Assembly (NCBI GenBank): GCA_040954595.2
Contig: CM082593.2
Location: 4,836,001 to 4,900,000, forward strand
Direction of reading: 5' to 3'
Origin: Balanoglossus misakiensis
Taxonomy: Eukaryota > Hemichordata
DNA length: 64,000 nt
This document shows positions 24,801 to 36,800 of the stretch, in pieces. Position numbers and translations under genes: made by a program. The stretch's first letter is position 1. Every line of letters begins with the position of its first letter. The notes under the pieces were generated by a model. The model had not been told where the DNA came from. It ran no database searches and was given only the letters and a program-made list of their open reading frames with translations.

Positions 24801-27800
24801 TTCTTCTTCTTCTTTGATATCATCATCATCATAAGAAGCAGTACCATTATCATCAATCTTCATCAGTGCCATCCACTTCCCCTATATCTTCATTCTTTTT
24901 ATCATTACTTTAATTTTCCGGCAATCTTTCAACGTACATGTAATCATCTTTCCCACAACCATGCTCAATGTGAAACCATTTCAGGCAAATTAATTTGAGA
25001 AGTCTCTTACACACATTTTTCCTCCCCACCATATCAATTCATCATCCCATCCACTAAGAGGCACCTGGAAAGCATCGACAAAGCCAACTGCTGTGATATC
25101 ATTTATCAGGGAATTAAATTTCTACATTCAGCTGCTTCTAAATCCCCCGAGTTCCATATTTCAGGTTTCAACCTGTAGAGGGAATTGTCCCCAGCTCCCA
25201 GACAAATGCACCTTAAACAGCAGCTGGGGTAACACATCTACCCACAACACATTATTTATTACTGTCCATGGGCTAACTTTTGGAAGAGTAGACAGAATCA
25301 CTTCAACCATGATGCATTTTCATGAAGTCTTTCCAAAAGTCACTTATACAATGACAAATTGTTGCCAAAAAGCAGATGGGTGTCTTCACTGATAACAAAG
25401 CCCTACATCACTTCTCTGGCATCTTTGCAACTTTTACATACATGTACACTGCCCTCACAGTCCACTCTAAATAAAACTTTCTTTCCTCCCCAGCAGTGCA
25501 TGATGACACACTTGCATTTCATTGCTCCAAATAATTACACAAACAGGTACAGAGTCAGTGACACACGGCTTACAGGGCACACTGAATGGATAGTACATCT
25601 TGTTGGCCTTGACTGCACACTGAATCAAATAACATTGTTAGGTGCGTCAATTAGTGGTACGGTACAGCACAGTGGCTTTGAAGCCGTACTTTTCATGAAA
25701 GGTAAACACTACCTTTAATAGAAGGCATGCTACATTCATGTATGTCGAACTGACTGGCCTTGAGCATAAACATCAGTGGTGTGCCATACTGCCATAGAGG
25801 GCACATGACTGCTGTGTGCTATCTTAGGCCACATTGCATCTACTTGTGACAAATTTAATTTCTCTACCAAACCATTCTTTGTGGCCTTACTACAACTTCT
25901 ATCAATGCAGATGTCATCTTTCCCAATAAAAATTTATGTACTCTGAGAATGAGAATAATTTTCGAAGTTGATTTCTGGTTTTGAAGGAATTACGACTGAA
26001 GTTGCTGTTTATTCCGGGTATGTGGAAGTACACCACATATCAGGAAAATGTCCACCTGACTTGGTTTGAACTCATCATCGGAAATGCTACACCATACTGT
26101 AAACAGACGAATGCAGTCTTGGGAGACAGATCATGGAAATTCTTCTGGAGACAGGAATTCCAAAAATTGGCGAATACACAAGCGAAGTCAGCCAAGTATT
26201 CTGATCTTCTTGTCACGTGAAATCCTCAAGATCCATCTACCGTTGTCTGGGTATACCAGAGACGGGGCACGTTCAAATATGGGTCAACCACATCATTCTC
26301 TTTACTCCTCTTAATCAACAACATCCCTTTTTCTCTGGCTAAAAGAATAACCACAACATGGTATCCATATTTGAACCGCAGAACCTCACACCACCCACAC
26401 TCTTCCAAGACTTTATATCAATCAAGTGGGGAGATTATACGCTGGTGGAGGCATGTAACCAGCTGAGCTGAGTATAACAGCCAGCCTAGCTGACCAGGCG
26501 CTACACCCCAATAGAAAATGGAATGTGTAAAATACGCCATACAGAGTAATACCAGCCTTACATGTATGGCACGAATCTGCCAATTCTTCAAAGTAGGTCA
26601 GGTGTAATCTGATGCACAGTATGAACTATTAAACATTATATTGGCCATGGGCAACCTGGGGTTATCTAAAGAGTAACGGAACACAGATGCTGTACATTTG
26701 GTTGGGCGAGGCTCGGTGAGAATCTTGGTTGTCATGCTCACTGCTGAGTCGTCACTGTTGAAATCCTAGGCAACCTAGGGGCATGCTAATCTGGGAGGAA
26801 AGCATCGACTGTGACATTGATATTAAATGCTACACCTCCTGACCTTGACATCAAAGTTCAACTCACCTTGCTGGAAGGTCATGGAGCAGAAAAATTTACA
26901 AAAGACAATACCTGCTATGATGTTTAGACAAATTTGTCTAATCATTTATCAGTTTTGTTTGAAGAGACAGACAGACAAAAACATGAAGACGTGCTCATCA
27001 CTTACAGCATTACTGGTATTGATGTCCGTACTTCCTTTCAGATAATCCAGTACCTTCTCCAAGTTGCCAGCTCTTGCAGCCCGCAGGAAACTGGCATTTC
27101 CATCCGTCTGCAAGACGAGAAGAAAATGACGTCAGGGAATGTAGTCTAATGTGTCAAAAGTTTCTGTGAAGTTTCTCTTTTTTTCTACAGTAAAACTTTT
27201 TTAAAGAAATTAAAGAACTAGATCTAGTAATTAATCTTAAAAATTCTGTGAAGGCAAAAAGTGTAACCTCAACAAACCCTGTTTTCTGTGCAAAGTGGAT
27301 ACTTTCATTACAGAAACCACTGAAGCACATATTACAGATACATGCTCAATACACATCACATACACTTCATGCAAAAAGCATACAGGTATGTTGTCCTATG
27401 AGTAATAGCATCATTATTACACACTTGCAAACATCAATGATTTCATTTTGAACTCGTACATGCTTAATGTGGTTCATATACGCAAGGCTTTCATGCGAGG
27501 GGTGGAGGTGTTTGGATTTGGGGAGAGGGGGGGGGGGAGGTAGAACTATGGAGGTGCAGACAGTTTATTCGTTCTGAAGTATGGACTTACAAGAACACTG
27601 GGTTGGTCTGCTGCAGGGTCAGAATATGGCTCATTCTATGAAGAGATGGTAAGATGATGTTTCCAGTCAAAGTACTGACCACAATCAGCTGACGTTTGCC
27701 ACAAATGGCAATATAATGCTTAAAAGTTGTTGGGATGTTTATTTGTTTTCATGTACAAATATGAAGATAAAATGTATATCTTGTAAATTATTTTCTCTCC

Positions 27801-30800
27801 TAAATCCACCCATTATAGAAGCAGGGGCTGGGATATGTATTTGCGAGGGACACCAACCATGCAAGATTCGGGACATTTTCAATGGTGCAATGAACTTTCG
27901 TCGATGATACACACGGTACATGTATATTTGCATTGCTAACGCTTGTCACATGATCACGTGAAGCAGCTTCCTTGCATAGCGACGGCATGACAGAATACGA
28001 CGCCCTACGCAGACATTCTGAACTCGGTGACCCAAGCACAGACACTGAGTGAACTTTGCATGGCTCATCTCAAGACATGCACAGTGCAGTCGCACATTGA
28101 ACAATACACCATAACGCACTATGGATTCTGTGTGTGACAAAGTTTAATATACAAACAAAAAAATTGCTGACCACTTTAATATTCAGTTGTTTCAATGGAC
28201 AGAATAGCATGAATTAAAGGTATATGGTCACACCTATGTATGTTAATTTAGCCATTTGAGCATCCTCGCACATAATGAATATGAATGTGGAACAGTGACT
28301 TTTAGCAGTCAATTTAACTTCACAAAAGGTACACCGGAAAAGAGTTTGTCAATACCCTTTAATTTTATTTGAAGAAAGAGAACAGACACAGAGCAAACAG
28401 GTGTATTTGGCAGCACTAACCAAACTCATCCAGTCCATCGAACAGGAGCACACAACAGAATCCAACACATGCAAATGTATTCATGAGTTTCAACAAATCC
28501 AAATATCACCGGGTCAAAACCAAAAATTAACTTCTCACTGACAAAACACACCCTGCGGAATTACCAATGCAACAAGCACCTAGACTCAATTTCATAACAA
28601 CTGTTCAATAATAAAAATCCCACCTTCACTAGACAGTCTAGTACTTCAATAAGTCCTTCACAATACCCAATATCCCTAGCGACACAAGTGTTTCATTCCA
28701 CAGACTACTTTATTACATGTAGTTATCCTGGTAATCCAGACACAAAATTAACCAGATTCCATGAAGTTGAAAAGATTTGCTCATTTGGGAACAGCCCTTT
28801 GAGCTTCACCTTGTTCTTTTAGTCAACTCGAATGAAGATTAGAGTCTATTTAAGCTATTCTTGCACTCACAGCCACAACTCAGCATTGGTATTATAAAAC
28901 ATATAATCATTGTCATCAAATTGCATTTCAGATTTTATTTTCCATTCCATGAAATTCAAGAAGACAGACCATAGCATCCTCTGACACCAAATCAATAATT
29001 TAGACTAAATATTGTCACATATTTTCTGGCCCCACGAAGAATTAAGTTTCAGGCAAGCTGACAAATGCACTATCTATTAGAAATGTAACATTACATTTTA
29101 ATGTCATGGAAACAACAAAGAGATATGCCAGCCCTATTAAATTTTCAAAAGGCTATAAACATTGTGATTCTAATATGAGAGAAAAAATCCAGATGTACCT
29201 AAATATTCATGCTACATATTTTCATTAATGTGCAATTATTCATTAAACCCTAGATCTGTTTTTAGATGTCACAGGTATTATTCAAATGCAATTCCTGCAT
29301 AATAGATGTTACAACAGCTCTACGCCCTGCATATTTTTTTTGTTCATGTCAGCCATAAATCTTTGCTTTCGAGACAAGAATGTAATTATGTGGCCTGATA
29401 GCCTCGCCTACAGTGTTCTACTTTGATGTAATCCTGCATGCAGCAGACAAGTCATACATTGTCTGTCACGGGTTTGAATATAAACCATGTACCATCAGGG
29501 AACGCACCCTGGTAGGGCCCCTGGAAACTCATCGTCTCTTACTCCTCATGCTCCTTGCTCCAATGTCGCTGTTCACCTCATTTTGTGACATCAGTGTGTG
29601 TTCTGAAGCATGAAAATGTGCTGAGGGGGCCCCCAAAATTATACGCGACCAGTGACCTGTACAAAATTGCTGCAATTCAGTCTTCAAATTCTGATATGCG
29701 AGTATCTCCACATACATGTACGGACGAGAAATATATCTTTTATGCAAATCTGACATAATCTTGCTTGCCAGGTAGTGAGATCCATCTGACTGATTTTCGT
29801 CATGCAGTTCATCGTTAAAGTCGAAACTGTGGTTTTGATCGTTGACAGACGGAAACATGTCCCCTTTTCTTTTCTATCAGTCTGAGTCTTACAATATTCA
29901 GCTACAATTTCTTTCACGAAGTTCAAAACCTGAAGCCTTAAACCCTTAAATCCACTTTTTATTACATCAGGATGCACTACCTTATTATGAAATTTAACCC
30001 AGACATTTTTTAATTTGGGTAATTCTTCTGCATTTTATGATTTATTAACAGTTTCATTTTGTTGCATCAATCACAGACCACGTTACTCCGGCAACTCAAA
30101 GTCTATGATCCATGTTTAAAAATGAACTGATCGCCAAATGATATTTACCCTGACAACAAGCACACAGACCTTTCTGCTTGCGGAATCTTTAACACACAGT
30201 AGCTCACCACAAACACTCACGTCTGGACAAACAAGTCTCTCTGATAATTGCATTATCAAATTTGCCCAGACTGTTTGCGTGACCACTTCAAACTGATCAT
30301 GTTTTGTGCGGCCAAACCAAACCACGGCGGATAAAATACCAAATCACCGGTAATTGGCTGGAATCTGCAAGGATGGCAGTGTCTTTCAGGTCCCTAGCAA
30401 TATTTTATTGGGAACATATTTGCAGCATTCCACAGCCAAGTCTGCTAGCTTTGCACGCTTCATTATGTATCATTTGGTCGTTAGAAACTGTACATACAAA
30501 GTTGTAGGTCTTCTGACCTCTGTAAAAAGCCTGTCTGGGTTTTTCTATTCAGTATAAATGGTTAAAAATTTGTCTACATTAACTGTACTTTTAATGCACT
30601 CTTTGTGTCGACAACATTTTGCAATCCTCGTGAATAACGCAATAATTGCAGTATTCAAACTAAAATGACGGAAAAGGTTCGTCAAAAAAATACGAACATT
30701 CTCACAAACGTTGACAGATTCCATCACTAAGCCACAGACCAATAATAAAATACCACACATAAAAGCTAATAGTTTAAGTTTCAATTACTGTTACCACATA

Positions 30801-33800
30801 GTACTGCTAAATTATCCACTGTGACGTGAGCATAATATACTGCCAGTTATTCAAGTCTGAGCCAAGAATCTTTATAAAGAATTTCAAATTACGGCGCCAG
30901 TAAATTTTTTTCTAAATTCCTGATCTAAACATAGAAGTAATGAAACACTGCAACATTTCAGTAAGATTCTTTTATTTAACTGAAAAACGTGCAACAATTT
31001 TGTGATAGTGTTTGCAAATATCCTGAACAGATTATACCAAATTATTCAGTTAAAATTTGGCATCATTTATTATTCACATATAAAGATAATTGTATTCACA
31101 TTATTTAGTTATAATATGAAGCAGTTAAGTATTATTTAGAGATAAGATCATGTGCTTTATTTAGTGATAATGTGATGATAAATATGCTTTTTCACAATCA
31201 CAAAGTTCTATGACCACCACAAAACCTGGTCAATGACCAGAATATTTACACGGCCAATCAACGTACCAACGCAGACATGTATTGCAATGCCATTACCCCA
31301 ATTCTATAGGTCCTTTGTGATGCACGTTAGTAATATGTCGGAATTAAATATATGGCGACTGCGAAAAAATCAATTCTGCTTTTGTATATCAGATTTGAAT
31401 AGCCAGAATGGCATTTCATTCATTAAATAAACTGCCCTGAATTAGGTTCATCGTTCTATAATACAGCCAAGGCTCGTCTTTCTTATGTGCAGGATTCACG
31501 CGACAGATATCAAGCAAGTCTGTAGATCACAAACATTTCATTTCACCGTCCGCATCTAATTCACCGATTATTGAGTAGACTGTCTACTATACGACATTCC
31601 ACGTATGAAAGGATGATCCTGGCGTACACGTATGTCGTTTTTGTGTCACCACATCCAAATACTTGACGATGTACAAAACTGAATGACAGAATCAAATTAG
31701 AATTCCCGGAATGTCTATCTGTCTTCATTTGAACTGTGGCCAACTATACATGATACTTTTGATCGAAACAGTAGCAATGCCTGTAATTTGTGTACTAAAT
31801 GCTGAATCCGTGACAAACAGATTCTTGGCATTATAAACATACGCACAGCAACAAGCAATTGCTAAAAATAATCATTTATTACCCTGGTCTTTTATTTAAT
31901 ATCAAAGATATATTTTGAGGCAAGGATAAATAAATCCACATGGATTTACATCAGTACTTGCAAAAACATTATGTCATGGCAGAAAATATGCACATTATTG
32001 ATAATGCAGTCCAGTTTCCAAACTCAACTGTTACACTCATGGTCTTCCCCCGGCTGTTAATAATATGGTATTTACAAATGTTCTCTTATGCAAGGTTATT
32101 TGGAGTCAAAGGGCTGAGAACAAATTAACCTCTGTGTGGGCACAAACTATGCCGGAATTGTGTCTGATTACTGTTGACAATATTGATAAAATAGCATTTC
32201 TGGGTGTGGCAATTGAAAAGAAAAACTGTACATGCTAGTTGCAAGTTGTATGGTTCGATGAATTGAAGAGATCGTTAGATAGAGAAAAATTATGACAGAA
32301 ACTTATCAGACAACAATGATCTCAGACACCCAAGCAAGCAGACAATAAATACTTTAACGTTCAATTTTCGTTTATTTAAAATCTGACATTAAAGAGATGA
32401 AACAGGTGATGTGGCTATTATGAGACTGTTGTAACAGATATCTTGAAATTAGGATATTTCGTCACTAAAAGTTTATCTCTGGAAAATAAAACCGGTCATT
32501 GAAATAAGGGAATGACAAAAATTTCCATTTCCTTAAAACACGGAACGATATAAACACCACAAACATGCAGTCAGCTTGACATGTTCACCCACATGTCCAT
32601 ATAAATGGGTTAAACCTTGCCACAAGATAACTATGCGACTGGATGGAAAAGTATACAGTGTGTCAAAGGGTCCCAGCTAGCATTGCTGGTATTTTCATGT
32701 CAAACTGTCATTGTTTCCCAAAGCACATGAAAAATAATTTGTCGATAATGAAACATAAGGAAAGAAACGTTTTGGTCATGGACTAACTTTCTGTTCAGTG
32801 TTTCAACCATTCTGAAAATAGATACTGTCCGACGAAAACAAAGACTTGAAAATACCTCCATCTGTCGAGTGCCAGTGTGTTTACCACTTAAGAAGTGCAC
32901 ACTTTTAAAGTAACCTTTTGGACAGGGAAGTATGCCGGGTCTGGTGTCGACTTCTGCCCTTACTGGCCTCCGAAGGTGACCTGCCTTGACCCTGAGTTCT
33001 TGAAATGTCTGACAAACACTAATGCAAAGGCTGGGCACGTCAGCCAAGTCTAGTTGTTGATACGTACACGTATCAAACTTTTCCCCAAAGAAGAAGGAAC
33101 AAAACAAAAGGTCCTGAACTGCAACGTTTAATAAGAACTCAATAAATCCTTTCATCGAGTCGAGCAACTTGCGATGCCAACAGTTCAACGAACCTGTCAG
33201 TGTAGTTTTGTAAACTAAAATCCATTCTGACAGTGGATACAGCCAGCCAGGTGCTATGAAGAACCATCTTCCCATGAATTATTGCAAGTTTACAAAGAGG
33301 ACTGTGTGAAATATGGGTGGTTGTGAAGGAGTGGCAATGGTGCATGGAGGATGTACGCGTGTACATTTTGTACCACATTCAACCTGAAAACCACACAGCC
33401 TGTTCAGTTTTTTCTCTTTTCTCACAAGTTGAAGTTGGAAACTTAATAGTTTGGTTCCGTGCCGTGTATCCTGACCTTCATAAAACAGGGTAATACATTA
33501 TGTCAATCATTATGTTTTTCTCGCTTCCCTATTTGTACAGGCTGCAGTGTACACACTGTTTTCCGGTCAGGTACAAGCTTCTAGTTTCGATTGATGCTGT
33601 TAATTTTTGGCATCAACTGAACAACATGAAGTTGAAAGCATTCATATCATTCACAATCACAATGGGGACCAAGTACATGTATTTGAAATTTATTTCAATT
33701 ACAGTTTTTGAAATTTCTGATATTGAATTGTCTGTTTAATACTTGAAAGTTGGTAGGAGCCACAACACTACATGGATGAATAGTAGTTTGTACTACTACT

Positions 33801-36800
33801 ACGAGATGCCCTTTGACCTCTGACCCCACTCCCGGTATAACATGTCCTCAGCTTGTAAAGGTGCCAATGCAACCAATGAGCTGTGAAATCAACTGGGTAG
33901 CTTTTGTTCAAGGTTGAATGCAACGAAATGTCATGTGCCGTTTTTCCTTTCTTAAATGTCTGAAGTCATCTCGAGGAAAGGCATCTAGTCCATCAGGGTG
34001 GTCCTTTTTATTCTACGTGCGGGTGTCTTAAACGACTGAATTCGACTTAACAATCCCAAAGTCTTGTTCACTTTCACGTGGGAATGAGGTCACCCCTGCC
34101 CTTATCACAGACAACTGAAAGACGAAAGCAAGTGTTGCACTCGGCAAACACAAACCATGATGTTATTAAACTTTCCACAAGTTTGGAAACTGAAATAACT
34201 CCAGAGATTACTGTTACTAGTGTTTTTCTGGTAATATCTGACACAAGTGGGCGTCTCTTTTCCGATTGGAACTCTATCCCCTCTTAAAGACACCATAAAT
34301 TTTGTGAACTCCGGAAGTGTTCGACTAGAAGGATGAAAGATGTTGTACAGATGAAACTTTCTTTGCACACACTACAAACAACACTACCTATGCTACATTG
34401 TAAGTATTAACAAAACAGAGTTCCTGAACAAGCAGACTACAGAAAGTGACATTACCCATGATGCAACACAAACAATCTCAAGACGCCACAGTGCTAATGA
34501 ACATTACTGCATCATGCATGAGGCTCACTTAATATGTTGCATCATGGGTAATACCACTCTACAGAAACTCAACCTCAAGCCAACATTACAGTGCAAATGA
34601 AACTTCTTGCAGGAGATTCATTAAATATGCATTTCAAAACACCCAGGGAAGATCCAGTCTATCACCCAAAACTCCTGCACCATAATTACCTACCTACACA
34701 AGAAACCACGTAAAAATATTATTCCATAAATGACCTCAATGCACAGTCACGTTTTCCCTTCCTGATCAACACTACACAACTTTCTCGTATTTCACTTTGT
34801 TTGCTCAACATTTCCACGACAACTGCTGTCGGCAGCTTTTGTTCTCTCCATTCTACAAATAATCCGACTTTATGCTAAAAATCAGGTTTGCCTCAATATT
34901 CTTTGTTGACCTAGATTCAAAAAGGCACACCACCTTTCATAAAAAATACCAACATTCCCAATCTATCTGAGCCATACACACTTCAGATATTTTTTTTCGA
35001 TCTCAACCTATGCTCTTTATTATAACAAATTTCACCCATTCAGGATGTTTTATTATAATACCAGTAACAGTCAAAAAAGATAATTTTATGACTAAATATA
35101 GAAATATAACATTCAAGTCAAATATGACCCGAAGTCAAATAAAATTTCACAGCAGTTACACCGAGATGAACAGTGGCGCCCACACTGAATAATTGTAATT
35201 CAATTCCAGATGGCATCGAACAATTACAGATGATATTGAAGCAATGGTTACTGAAGATGGGACTTCATATTGTTTTATCATAAACTGCAGACAGTGGTTG
35301 TAGTAATGAGTAAGTGATGGCTGTCATTAGTGAACGAATTGGAGGAAAGGATGGGCGGGTCTGACGTGAATTTCCCTTGTCCCCAAAACTCTTCCCGAGA
35401 TGCTATTTATCCTGCGATTGGGAGGATAACTATTTATCATGTGTGTGTGTGTACATGAGCATACATGCACATTTCCACATGTACATGTATTTGTGCATAC
35501 CTGCATGTGTACATGTTTAATGCATGTACATGCATGTGAATGCACGAGTGGGTGCACATGCACACACGTGCGAGAGCATCTCATCAAACATACAAACAGC
35601 ACAAAAGCACACTGGCAAACAAGCTTTCAAGAACACCTGCACACCAATCAAGCAACGCACTAATTGACCAATGACAGTTCTTATCTCCTGAGCCAGAGCA
35701 ACCTCACCATCCGAAAGTAGAATTAGATCCCACTAATTCTGACCTAAATCTCCATGTTTACGCTGTTGATCGAAGCCATCAATTTCGTTGATCTCCAAAT
35801 CCTTATCTGACTTCAGTTTTCCCGCATCCTTTGCAAACAGTGATGGATCAGATGTCAGATGGAAAAGCCAGGCAAACAGAGCCCTTTAACAAGACAGTCT
35901 TACATAATGGATGACGGGAGACAGGTTTCAGACAAGAACTGGAGGGATTTCAAATTACCTGGGGACAAAGTACACATATACCTTAGTTCTTAACCCCAGC
36001 AGCTAAGCAATTTGAGACATCACATTGGCTGTTAGTTACCGCGACAATTAGCCCTGATATTCATTTGCATATTCCAAATACATACTTTACAATGCTTGCA
36101 GAAAATTCAGTTATACACTAACTATGATCTACAGCTTTTTTAATACCTGGACTAAATTTTCTCATGAAGACAGGCGCACAATTGAATTTGCGCACCAACA
36201 ATTCAATTTAAGAAAACATGTTTGCTTTCGAGACACCAACCCACACAGGAAATATCCATTTGTCGGCCATCGATATCCGACATCAGTGAATCAAGTTAAG
36301 ACGGACGGCCTAACATGGAATTTCACTTGGAATGCGATTTCATCCTTGAGACACTCCTAATGCCACTTGACCTTTTGGTTTTGTCTGTATTGTCTCAAAA
36401 TAAATAATGTGACCATCCAGAAAGAATTATCAACTAGAGTCTGTCTAGCCAGTTTGATGTTTTCAGCTTCTAACTTAGAAATTTACTTTCCAGGTAACAT
36501 ACTGTGTACACAGGCCTGAATTTGGCACGCCTTATTTATCAATATGATCACAGACAGCACGATTTGGATTGATGTCATGTCATCTTTCCTTCTGGTCTGC
36601 AGAAAGCAAGACTTGCCCTTTTGCGACAACTACACACAGCACGTCTGGTGGTCCAGATATATGTATCACAGACTTTATGATCCCGTGTTTCAGATCTGAT
36701 TTTACGGATGCATGCGGTTATGCCGCAGACAGTCTTAAATGCCCAGAACGGCAGACAGAGATTCTAATTTTGTCGCAAGACACCATTAGCAGAAAGAAAA

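Larger units (their letters stand above)
20799..27005 (-). other. Intron between repeats 1 and 2 (6.2 kb)
   Basis: Contains the candidate acidic first exon at 21.8 kb and the (TCA)n tract. A 39-nt open segment between splice-like sites (25574-25612) was judged too weak. The rest shows nothing recognisable. Confidence 0.8.

Noticed and set aside
24524-24998. Met-rich and Ile-rich frames on both strands
   Set aside because: Translation of the (TCA)n microsatellite, not protein-coding.
25574-25612. 39-nt in-frame segment between splice-like sites in the repeat 1-2 intron
   Set aside because: The acceptor is weak and the segment would be inserted between two packed ankyrin repeats. Chance is more likely.
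26865-26869. GTGAGT donor after ...CTTCCAGCAAG in the repeat 1-2 intron
   Set aside because: No acceptor gives an open phase-0 exon. The only short ATG frame leaves in the wrong phase.
35327-35663. Cys/His/Thr-rich frames on both strands resembling metal-binding proteins
   Set aside because: They arise from the GT/ACATGTAC low-complexity stretch, which is self-complementary.
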